Shown piece after piece: positions 32,374-39,752 of a stretch of 64,000 bases of DNA. Position 1 is the stretch's first letter; each line of letters starts with the position of its first letter. The translations under genes were made by a program, and so were the position numbers. Below the pieces are notes generated by a model. The model did no database searches and was not told the origin of the DNA. It saw nothing but the letters and a program-made list of their open reading frames with translations. The stretch covers positions 88,850 through 152,849 of the forward strand of contig JAVVTQ010000001.1 of assembly GCA_036653595.1 (NCBI GenBank). The letters are read 5' to 3'. This DNA comes from JAVVTQ01 sp036653595 (GTDB taxonomy: Bacteria > Bacillota > Clostridia > Oscillospirales > Ruminococcaceae).

Positions 32374-33060
32374 ATGTATATCGATACGTATTATATTGTT
32401 CTTGTGGTTCCTGCGCTCATAATTGCGATGTTGGCACAAGCAAAGGTCAAGTCCACATTTGGCAAATACAACAAAGTGAGGACAAAGTCCGGTGTGACAG
32501 GCGCAGAGGTTGCGCGGAAAATTCTCGACGCCAACGGGCTTAATTCTGTTAGAATCGAGCGCATTGACGGAAATCTGACGGATCATTTCGACCCGACAAA
32601 AGGCGTCATCAGGCTGTCACAGGCAACACATGACAGCGCGTCCGTCGGCGCTGCGGGTGTGGCTGCACATGAGGCGGGTCACGCGGTGCAGTATGCGGAG
32701 GAGTACGCGCCGATAAAGCTGCGCGCCGCACTCATTCCAATCACAAATTTTGGCGCCACGCTGTCGTGGCCAATGGTGCTTTTGGGCTTTGTCATGCAGA
32801 TATCGTGGCTTGTGTCGGCGGGAATTATCCTGTTTGCCACATCCACCCTTTTCCAGCTTGTCACGCTTCCGGTTGAGTTTAATGCGAGCAAGCGCGCCAT
32901 CGCCGTGCTCGACGGCGACGGCATTCTCGAACCCGACGAGGTTGGAGGCGCAAAAAAAGTGCTCGGTGCCGCCGCGATGACATACGTCGCTGCGCTTGCC
33001 GTCTCCGTGGCGAACCTGCTGCGCCTTATTTTGATAGCGCAGAGCAGGAACAGGGATTGA
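32374..33060 (+). CDS. YugP-type neutral zinc metallopeptidase (PF04298)
   Basis: 228 aa, starting one base after the fmt stop. An N-terminal membrane helix (about 5-20), the zinc site HEAGH in GVAAHEAGHAVQYAEEYAP, and two or three later membrane spans (LSWPMVLLGFVMQISWLVSAG, then ALAVSVANLLRLILI) match the YugP family. Peptidase activity and substrate are not established for most members. Its place between fmt and rsmB is common in Clostridia. Confidence 0.88.
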   Translation: MYIDTYYIVLVVPALIIAMLAQAKVKSTFGKYNKVRTKSGVTGAEVARKILDANGLNSVRIERIDGNLTDHFDPTKGVIRLSQATHDSASVGAAGVAAHEAGHAVQYAEEYAPIKLRAALIPITNFGATLSWPMVLLGFVMQISWLVSAGIILFATSTLFQLVTLPVEFNASKRAIAVLDGDGILEPDEVGGAKKVLGAAAMTYVAALAVSVANLLRLILIAQSRNRD

Positions 33061-34367
33061 GCGCGGATGCACGCGAGCTTGCGGCGCGCTGCTTTTTGGA
33101 CGTTGAAAAGGGCGCATATTCAACACTCGCTCTAAAAAAAAGGACGAGTGCAGACGCATATGACCCCCGCGAGGTGCGCTTTGCAGCGGCCCTCCTATAC
33201 GGCACGTTGGAGCGCAAGCTCACACTCGACTACATTTTGGAGATATATCTGAAAAAGCCTGTAAAATCACTCGATGTGCAGGTCGCCGCAGCTCTGCGCA
33301 TAGGGCTCTATCAATGCCTGTACATGGACTTCGTCCCGGTGAGAGCTGCTGTTGGCGAGAGCGTCAATCTGTGCAAAAAACTGAAAAAAAGCTCGGCCTC
33401 CGGGCTTGTTAATGCAGTTTTGCGAAAGGCAGCTGACTTCGATTTATCTGAAATTGACGATATTGGCGATGCGCTTAAAAGGCTGTCTGTGAAGTATTCG
33501 CTGTGCGGCGGCCTTGTCACAATGCTCAAAGAACAGTACGGCGCGAATTGCGAGAGCATTATGGAGGCGATGTTTGGCGCAAAGAGCGCGGTATTTCGCA
33601 TAAACACACTAAAAATCACAAAAGAAAAGCTCATTGAGCTTTTGACCATTTCGAAAATAACGGCGCATGAGAGCGCGCTCGAAAACTCAGTTGAGGCTCC
33701 GTTTGCCGATATAATCGGCAGTGACTTTGCAAAAAAAGGTCTTTTGCGTGTTCAAAGTATTCCCGCTCAGCTTGCGGTAGCCGCGCTGTCGCCGAAATCC
33801 GGAGATTTTGTGCTCGACATGTGCGCCGCGCCCGGCGGAAAAGCCTTGACTGCCGCGCAGATGATGGGAAATAACGGGCAGATAATCGCGGCAGACATAT
33901 ATGAAAACCGCCTAAAGCTGATAGACGGACAAGCACATGCGGAGGGCGTCAAAATTATAAAAACCGTGCTCTTAGACGCGCAATGCGGCGAGTTTGGCGG
34001 AGAATTTGACAGGGTGCTTTGTGATGTTCCATGCTCGGGATATGGCGAAATAGCCGGAAAGCCGGAGCTTCGGTACAAGGAGCCGGACAACCTCTCGCCG
34101 CTCATAGAGACGCAGCGAAGAATTCTCGCAAACGGAGCGCGCCACACCAAGAAAGGCGGCACGCTTGTCTACAGCACCTGCACTTTAAACAGAGATGAAA
34201 ACGAGGACGTCGTCGATGATTTTCTCGAGAAAAACACCGCTTTTCATGCCGTGAAGCCTGCCGCACTCAAAAATTATATAAAAACAACTGACAGTTGTGT
34301 GAAAATTGTTCCCGATACCCATAATAATGAGGGATTTTTTATAGCAACTTTCGAAAGAATGTGCTAA
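33057..34367 (+). CDS. rsmB: 16S rRNA (cytosine-967-C5)-methyltransferase
   Basis: 436 aa. It starts with TTG at 33057 that overlaps the preceding stop (TTGA). An N-terminal NusB-like RNA-binding domain (1-135: LAARCFLDVEKGAYSTLALKK, VPVRAAVGESVNLCKK, GLVNAVLRK) is followed by the SAM domain: LDMCAAPGGKALTAAQMM, DVPCSGYGEIAGKPELRYK and YSTCTLNRDENEDVV with the catalytic and release cysteines. Modifies helix 31 of 16S rRNA. Confidence 0.94.
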   Translation: MSADARELAARCFLDVEKGAYSTLALKKRTSADAYDPREVRFAAALLYGTLERKLTLDYILEIYLKKPVKSLDVQVAAALRIGLYQCLYMDFVPVRAAVGESVNLCKKLKKSSASGLVNAVLRKAADFDLSEIDDIGDALKRLSVKYSLCGGLVTMLKEQYGANCESIMEAMFGAKSAVFRINTLKITKEKLIELLTISKITAHESALENSVEAPFADIIGSDFAKKGLLRVQSIPAQLAVAALSPKSGDFVLDMCAAPGGKALTAAQMMGNNGQIIAADIYENRLKLIDGQAHAEGVKIIKTVLLDAQCGEFGGEFDRVLCDVPCSGYGEIAGKPELRYKEPDNLSPLIETQRRILANGARHTKKGGTLVYSTCTLNRDENEDVVDDFLEKNTAFHAVKPAALKNYIKTTDSCVKIVPDTHNNEGFFIATFERMC

Positions 34368-34368
34368 A

Positions 34369-35406
34369 ATGTCAATTAGTGCCGATATTTTGTCGTACAA
34401 TGCCGAAGAATTGACCTCGATGATGGTCGGTTTGAGAGAACCTGCCTACAAGTCAAAACAGCTTTTCACATGGCTGCATAAAAGGCGCGTGGTCGATTTC
34501 GGTGAAATGACAAATCTGAGCATGGAGCTTCGGCAGCGCCTCTCTGACTGCTTTGCAATAAAGAGAGCGGTTCCGATATCTATACAGACCTCCGCTGACA
34601 AGACGAAAAAATTTCTCTATGCACTCGACGACGGGAATTGTGTAGAGACTGTTGCGATGACATATAACCATGGAATTTCGGTTTGCGTTTCGTCGCAGGT
34701 TGGCTGTCGGATGGGCTGTGCATTCTGCGCGTCGACACAAAATGGAATAGTGCGCAACCTCACTCCTTCGGAGATTCTCACGCAGGTATACGAGACTGAA
34801 AGACAGATAGGGCAGAGGATAGACAGCGTTGTCCTTATGGGCATCGGCGAGCCTCTGGACAATTTTGAAAATGTGATGCGCTTTTGCGAACTCATCACCG
34901 ACAGCGATGGCTATGACATGAGCAACCGCTCGATATCGCTATCGACATGCGGTATTGTGCCGATGATCGACGAGCTGGCGAAGCGGAGACTTCAGCTTAC
35001 GCTCTCTGTTTCGTTGCACGCCGCGACGGATGAGAAGCGCTCGCAGATTATGCCTGTCAACAAGGTGTACCCGCTGCCTCAGCTGATGGCGGCTTGCCGC
35101 AGATATACGCAGGCGACAAAGCGGCGCATATCCTTTGAGTACGCGGTGATACATGGCACAAACGACAACGATGTGGATGCGCGCGACATAGCAAAGCTTG
35201 TGCGCGGCATGATTTCACACATCAACCTCATCCCTGTCAACCCCGCGGTGCGAGGCGATTTTTGTGCCACGCGTGAAAATGCACAGAAGTTTTGCGAGAA
35301 GCTCACAAAGCTGGGTCTTAATGCGACGGTGCGCCGAACACTGGGCGCGGATATAAGCGCTGCATGCGGACAGCTCAGGCGAGATACTATCGAAAAAAAC
35401 AGTTAA
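34369..35406 (+). CDS. rlmN: 23S rRNA (adenine-2503-C2)-methyltransferase
   Basis: 345 aa. Radical-SAM cluster motif CRMGCAFC is followed by ASTQNG, LMGIGEPLDNFENVM, STCGIVPMIDELAK and LSVSLHA. The C-terminal FEYAVIHGTNDND and INLIPVNP blocks are typical of RlmN. Methylates A2503 of 23S rRNA and also tRNA A37 in E. coli. It is separated from rsmB by one base, and from the phosphatase prpC by about 34 nt. Confidence 0.96.
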   Translation: MSISADILSYNAEELTSMMVGLREPAYKSKQLFTWLHKRRVVDFGEMTNLSMELRQRLSDCFAIKRAVPISIQTSADKTKKFLYALDDGNCVETVAMTYNHGISVCVSSQVGCRMGCAFCASTQNGIVRNLTPSEILTQVYETERQIGQRIDSVVLMGIGEPLDNFENVMRFCELITDSDGYDMSNRSISLSTCGIVPMIDELAKRRLQLTLSVSLHAATDEKRSQIMPVNKVYPLPQLMAACRRYTQATKRRISFEYAVIHGTNDNDVDARDIAKLVRGMISHINLIPVNPAVRGDFCATRENAQKFCEKLTKLGLNATVRRTLGADISAACGQLRRDTIEKNS

Positions 35407-35440
35407 TTTTGATTTTACTTATTTGGAAAGGGGTGGTTGC

Positions 35441-36166
35441 ATGAGGCTGACGGCGAGCACCGATCCCGGGTGCAAGCATGACGATAACCAGGATTGTTAT
35501 CGGGCAGGCAGGCTCAGCGACGGCACTTTCTGGGTAATTTTATGTGACGGCATGGGCGGGGTTTCCGCCGGCGGAAAAGCCAGCATGATGGCTGTCGATT
35601 TTCTCAACAAGTGTATCGACAAAAAGCTTTCAGATATAATGACGCCTGAGGGCGTGCGTGATTTTATGCTGGAGGCGATAAGGGACTGCAACGCGCTAAT
35701 CTACAAAAACAGCCGCGATGCACATAACCTCATAACGATGGGCACGACGCTTGTGTTTGCGGTTGTCAGAGGTGCGCTCGCACAGGTTGCCCATGCAGGA
35801 GACAGCAGGGCATATATTGTAGGCAGAAAAATAAAGCAGGTAACACACGACCACTCTGTGGTGCAAGAGCTGCTGGACAGCAAAAAAATCACCTCGGAGC
35901 AGGCGCGCAATCACCCGAACAAGAACATCATCACAAGCGCGCTCGGCGTTGAGGACAGCATACGTGTGGACTACAATGAGCAGCACATTTCAAAGGGCGA
36001 CTCTCTGCTTATCTGCACCGATGGACTGTCAAATATGATAACAGACGAAGACATTATGCAAGTTGTACAGGAGTGCGATTTTTACAAAACGGCCGATATA
36101 CTCGTAAAAATGGCGAGGGAAGCCGGCGGCTATGACAATATCACTGCAGTTTTGCTCAGCATGTAG
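35441..36166 (+). CDS. prpC: PP2C-family serine/threonine phosphatase
   Basis: 241 aa from the ATG at 35441 (GAAAGGGGTGG upstream); a TTG at 35423 is unlikely. PP2C metal-binding motifs: TDPGCKHDDNQD, LCDGMGGVSAGG, MGTTLVFAVVRG, VAHAGDSRAYIVG, CTDGLSNMI and GGYDNITAVLL. It reverses phosphorylation by the PASTA kinase encoded immediately downstream. The prpC-prkC-rsgA order is the same as in Bacillus. Confidence 0.95.
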   Translation: MRLTASTDPGCKHDDNQDCYRAGRLSDGTFWVILCDGMGGVSAGGKASMMAVDFLNKCIDKKLSDIMTPEGVRDFMLEAIRDCNALIYKNSRDAHNLITMGTTLVFAVVRGALAQVAHAGDSRAYIVGRKIKQVTHDHSVVQELLDSKKITSEQARNHPNKNIITSALGVEDSIRVDYNEQHISKGDSLLICTDGLSNMITDEDIMQVVQECDFYKTADILVKMAREAGGYDNITAVLLSM

Positions 36167-36190
36167 CAAAAGCATAACGGGAGGAAGAAT

Positions 36191-38401
36191 ATGGACAACT
36201 ACATCGGAACAAAGCTTGACGGGCGCTACCAAATCGTCGAGCTGATCGGAATCGGAGGCATGGCAAACGTCTACAAGGCCACTGACATGCTGGAAAACAA
36301 GACGGTTGCCGTGAAAATTCTGCGCGAGGAATTTTTAGACAATGAGGAGTTTGTCAGACGCTTTAAAAACGAATCAAAGGCAATCGGACTGCTTTCACAC
36401 CCCAACATCGTCAAGGTTTATGACGTCAATTTTTCCGACAGTGTGCAGTATATTGTGATGGAATATCTCGACGGCATCACATTAAAAGAGTACATTGACC
36501 GCCAAAAGCCGCTGAGCTGGAAGGACACGCTTCACTTCACCGTCCAGGTGCTCAAGGCATTGCAGCACGCACATGATCGCGGAATCGTACACCGCGACAT
36601 AAAGCCGCAGAATATCATGCTGCTTTCGGACGGCTCAATCAAAGTCATGGATTTTGGCATTGCGCGCTTTTCACGCAGTGAAACAAGAACGATAACGGAC
36701 AAGGCCATCGGCTCTGTTCACTATATCAGCCCCGAGCAGGCAAAGGGCGACATAACAGACGCAAAGGCGGATATCTACAGCCTGGGCGTTATGATGTATG
36801 AAATGCTGACCGGCGTTTTGCCGTTTGAATCGGACAGCCCTGTATCTGTCGCAATCAAGCAGATATCGGACGCTCCCGTAAACCCGCGGGAAATAGTTGA
36901 GTCTATTCCGGAGGGGCTTGAAGAAATAACGCTCAAGGCAATGAGCAAGGATTCCTCACAGAGATACCAGTCCGCAGCCCAGATGCTGCGCGATATCGAT
37001 GAGTTTAAAAAGAATCCCAGCATCAGCTTTGCATATAAATATGTAACCGACGACGACCCCACCATATACATCGACGACAGCGCAAAGGCAGCCGCCGGCG
37101 TCGCAGCTGTGCGCGGCTCTAAGAAGAAAAAGAAAGGCAGCACCACCGGAAAGAAGAAGCTGTCCATATCCACTTCTCTTCTGCTGGGGATAACAGGCGC
37201 TTGCGTTGTCGGCGCACTTATTCTGCTTTTCATGGTGTTCAACATGGGCGACAGCTCGATATTTTCTAAGAAAAATGACATCGATTTGCCCAATTATGTC
37301 GAGATGAACATCAGCGACGTCGAAAAGGACAGCAGCTATTCCAAATTTCACGTTGAAATCGTCGAGGATTATAACACGATGTACGGCGTGGGAATCGTAT
37401 ATGATCAGGTTCCGATTCCACCCAAAAAGGTAAAAGAAAACAGCACGGTCACGCTTTATGTCAGCATGGGCACAAAAATTGTGACCGTCCCGAACGTCGT
37501 CGGCAAAAAATACGGCGAAGCTGTGTCGGCACTGCAAGATCTCGGGCTTGTCGTTATGCAGGAGTCCATCGAGGACGAAGCTTTTGGCATAAATGAGATT
37601 GTCAAGACCTCACCTGAAAAAGGCAAGGAGGTTGAAGCCGGCTCTGTCATTACAGTGTATGTCAATTCACCGACTGTCTCGTCAACCACGTTTGCGCCGA
37701 AGCTTGTCGGACTTGACTTCAATACGGCAAAGACAACGCTCACTATAAACGGTCTGAAAGTGGGAAATGTAACCGAGGAAGACAGTGACCAGCCAAAGGG
37801 AATCGTGTTGCGCCAGAGTGAGCCTGAGGGCACAAAACTTGCTCAGAACTCATCCGTAGACCTTGTCATAAGCAAGGGCAAGGTTTCCACCCCGCACACA
37901 ATTACAATCAGCATGCCGTATTCGGCAAACGGAAAGGCAAGCTATTCAGCACAGGCAAAGCTCGAGGGCGGCGTCATCGGCAATACGACGATAAGTGCAG
38001 GCCCGACAAACTGGACGATAACCTGCGAGGGGACGACACCGGGCGTGCTCGAAATCATTGCAGACGGCAAGTTCCTTATCTCCTACACAATCGACTTTAA
38101 GGCGAACACACACGTGTTGAAGACAGACGGAAAATCAGATCCCGCATTCGTGTGGACGAACCCGACACCGGTGACATTTTCGATTACCTCCTCGGTGACA
38201 GCAGGTGACGGCACAATCTCGGCGTCACAGTCTGTGCCAAGCGGCGGGACGGCGACCTTTACAATCGCCGCAAATGCCGGAAGCAAAATCACAGATGTTC
38301 TCGTCGACGGCGTGAGTGTAGGTGCTGTTGGAACATACACCTTCTCAAATGTCACAGGAAACCATACCATCAGCGCAAGCTTTGCAACTGTCACTCCATG
38401 A
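36191..38401 (+). CDS. prkC: PASTA-domain serine/threonine kinase with an extra C-terminal domain
   Basis: 736 aa. Kinase domain 10-275: GIGGMANVYKA, AVKIL with Lys42, HRDIKPQN with Asp136, DFGIARF. A basic KKKKKG stretch and a membrane helix (about 326-350) lead to three extracellular PASTA repeats (about 363-426, 427-492, 493-563). These bind muropeptides or lipid II in characterised members. Unusually, about 170 further residues follow: a beta-rich segment (HTITISMPYSANGKASYS) and a module, FTIAANAGSKITDVLVDG...SNVTGNHTISASFA, resembling bacterial surface repeat domains. It senses wall status, germination cues and growth. Confidence 0.95.
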   Translation: MDNYIGTKLDGRYQIVELIGIGGMANVYKATDMLENKTVAVKILREEFLDNEEFVRRFKNESKAIGLLSHPNIVKVYDVNFSDSVQYIVMEYLDGITLKEYIDRQKPLSWKDTLHFTVQVLKALQHAHDRGIVHRDIKPQNIMLLSDGSIKVMDFGIARFSRSETRTITDKAIGSVHYISPEQAKGDITDAKADIYSLGVMMYEMLTGVLPFESDSPVSVAIKQISDAPVNPREIVESIPEGLEEITLKAMSKDSSQRYQSAAQMLRDIDEFKKNPSISFAYKYVTDDDPTIYIDDSAKAAAGVAAVRGSKKKKKGSTTGKKKLSISTSLLLGITGACVVGALILLFMVFNMGDSSIFSKKNDIDLPNYVEMNISDVEKDSSYSKFHVEIVEDYNTMYGVGIVYDQVPIPPKKVKENSTVTLYVSMGTKIVTVPNVVGKKYGEAVSALQDLGLVVMQESIEDEAFGINEIVKTSPEKGKEVEAGSVITVYVNSPTVSSTTFAPKLVGLDFNTAKTTLTINGLKVGNVTEEDSDQPKGIVLRQSEPEGTKLAQNSSVDLVISKGKVSTPHTITISMPYSANGKASYSAQAKLEGGVIGNTTISAGPTNWTITCEGTTPGVLEIIADGKFLISYTIDFKANTHVLKTDGKSDPAFVWTNPTPVTFSITSSVTAGDGTISASQSVPSGGTATFTIAANAGSKITDVLVDGVSVGAVGTYTFSNVTGNHTISASFATVTP

Positions 38402-38408
38402 GGAGCTT

Positions 38409-39293
38409 ATGAATTCTGACACGCAAAAATCGAATGGAATAATTTTAAAGGGAATCGGCGGCTTTTACTATGTAAAAACCGCCGACGGCGTTTTTGAGAG
38501 CAAGCCCAAGGGTATCTTCAGATTGAGAGGCATAAAACCTATCGCCGGGGATATGGTGTCGCTCGAAAAGTACGGCGAAGAATACGTAATTGCGGAAATC
38601 TCAGAGCGCAGGAATGCGTTTATCAGACCTCCTGTAGCGAATGTCGACAACATGCTGCTCGTCGTCTCGACGGTGGACCCAAAGCCGAATATTCTTGTGC
38701 TCGATAAGCTTCTTGCAATCGCATGCAGAAAAGCGATAAAGCCGGTAATTGCGCTCACCAAGACGGATATCGCGCAGTCGGTGGAATTTGCAAGACTATA
38801 TAAAAATGCCGGCTTTGAAGTCATAGATATAAAGGCCGATTTGGAAAATGCCTCTCGGGCTATAGAGACGATATGTGCGGGAAAACTGACTGTATTGTCC
38901 GGGAATTCGGGTGTTGGAAAATCCACGCTTCTAAACGCGCTCTGCAAAAATCTCCTTTTGGAGACGGGCGAGATAAGCAAAAAGCTCGGCAGGGGAAAGC
39001 ACACCACTCGCGCTGTGGAGCTTTATGAATACTGCGGCGGATATATCGCCGATACCCCGGGCTTTTCCGATGTTGATTTTGAAGGAGCAGAGCATTTTGA
39101 AAAAGAAGAGCTGTGCGCTGCTTTTCCGGACATAGAAAAATATGCCAAGGGATGTTACTTCACAGGCTGCTCGCACACTGTGGAAAAGGGCTGCGAGGTG
39201 CTGAATGCGTTGCGCGACGGGAAAATCGAAAAAAGCCGCCATGAAAGCTATGTTGCGATGTACAGACAAGCATCAGAACAGTCAAAATATTAA
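38409..39293 (+). CDS. rsgA: ribosome small-subunit-dependent GTPase A
   Basis: 294 aa from the ATG at 38409 (AGGAGC upstream); the longer frame inside prkC is not used. Circularly permuted G motifs: G4 ALTKTDIA comes before G1 GNSGVGKSTLLNAL (Lys171) and G3 DTPGFSD. An N-terminal OB fold and a C-terminal zinc knuckle (GCYFTGCSHTVEKGCEV) complete it. Checks late 30S assembly and releases RbfA. In Bacillus it is phosphorylated by PrkC. A terminator overlaps its stop codon. Confidence 0.95.
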   Translation: MNSDTQKSNGIILKGIGGFYYVKTADGVFESKPKGIFRLRGIKPIAGDMVSLEKYGEEYVIAEISERRNAFIRPPVANVDNMLLVVSTVDPKPNILVLDKLLAIACRKAIKPVIALTKTDIAQSVEFARLYKNAGFEVIDIKADLENASRAIETICAGKLTVLSGNSGVGKSTLLNALCKNLLLETGEISKKLGRGKHTTRAVELYEYCGGYIADTPGFSDVDFEGAEHFEKEELCAAFPDIEKYAKGCYFTGCSHTVEKGCEVLNALRDGKIEKSRHESYVAMYRQASEQSKY

Positions 39294-39318
39294 AAGGACA
39301 TGAAAATGTCCTTTTTTT
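39292..39318 (+). terminator. terminator of the yicC-rsgA operon
   Basis: AAAAGGACAT (39292-39301) pairs exactly with ATGTCCTTTT (39306-39315) around GAAA, followed by TTT. The stem begins in the rsgA stop codon. Confidence 0.85.
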
Positions 39319-39326
39319 ATGTTGTT

Positions 39327-39355
39327 TTCACATAAAATCTGCGTATGTATATAAT
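39327..39355 (+). promoter_or_regulatory. promoter candidate for the microgene pair
   Basis: TTCACA (39327-39332), 17-nt spacer, TATAAT (39350-39355). It falls between the rsgA terminator and the 45-aa gene, so the two microgenes can be transcribed separately from the kinase operon. Confidence 0.55.
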
Positions 39356-39402
39356 AAATCAGGTATGCGGGAAAAACGCACACCGCAAAGGGGGCTACAG
39401 CG

Positions 39403-39540
39403 TTGAAAAGGCAAGACAGGCGTATTTTGCCATTGGTCACCGCAGCGTTTGCATTCGGGGTTATTTTGAGCTTTGTGTTGCCGACGGTGCTGCTTGTAAC
39501 GGTGACTGCCGTGCTGTTGGCGGCATCCCTTTGCACCTAA
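39403..39540 (+). CDS. 45-aa membrane microprotein
   Basis: Starts with TTG at 39403, preceded at suitable distance by AAAGGGGGC. The product begins MKRQDRRILPLVTAAFAFGV and continues ILSFVLPTVLLVTVTAVLLA. After the basic N-terminus it is one long or two short hydrophobic helices with a Pro between, so it should be an integral membrane protein oriented with the N-terminus inside. No homolog is recognised. It lies 23 nt upstream of spoVM and downstream of a promoter, so a sporulation role is possible. The coding claim rests on the RBS, the hydrophobic pattern and the intact frame. Confidence 0.55.
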   Translation: MKRQDRRILPLVTAAFAFGVILSFVLPTVLLVTVTAVLLAASLCT

Positions 39541-39563
39541 CTCTAATCGCGGGAGGGAAATTT

Positions 39564-39650
39564 GTGCGTATTGTTGTGATAAAAAGCCCCAAGGCTCTGA
39601 GCGGTCTATTGAGATTGATTTTCAAAATCAAGAAAAAGGAAGATACATAA
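39564..39650 (+). CDS. spoVM: stage V sporulation protein M
   Basis: 28 aa from the GTG at 39564, with GGGAGGG 6 nt upstream. The product starts MRIVVIKSPKALSGLLRLIF and ends KIKKKEDT. Bacillus SpoVM, which starts MKFYTIKLPKFLGGIVRAML, aligns without gaps; Ile6, Lys7, Pro9, Lys10, Leu12, Gly14 and Arg17 are identical, including the Pro9 needed for its curvature-sensing shape. Its place after prpC-prkC-rsgA matches the Bacillus order. SpoVM is an amphipathic helix that recognises the convex forespore membrane and anchors SpoIVA, which is encoded 4 kb downstream here. A strong terminator follows. Confidence 0.9.
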   Translation: MRIVVIKSPKALSGLLRLIFKIKKKEDT

Positions 39651-39655
39651 AAATA

Positions 39656-39687
39656 GAGCGCGGATTCTCAAAAAAGAATCCGCGCTC
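39656..39687 (+). terminator. terminator of spoVM
   Basis: GAGCGCGGATTCT (39656-39668) pairs with AGAATCCGCGCTC (39675-39687), 13 perfect bp, followed by TTCTTAT. It may also serve the convergent zinc-ribbon gene. Confidence 0.85.
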
Positions 39688-39752
39688 TTCTTATATGCAA
39701 ACGGGACAGCGGCGGGCACATGTTGATAATATCGTATGCGCAAAAGCGATGT

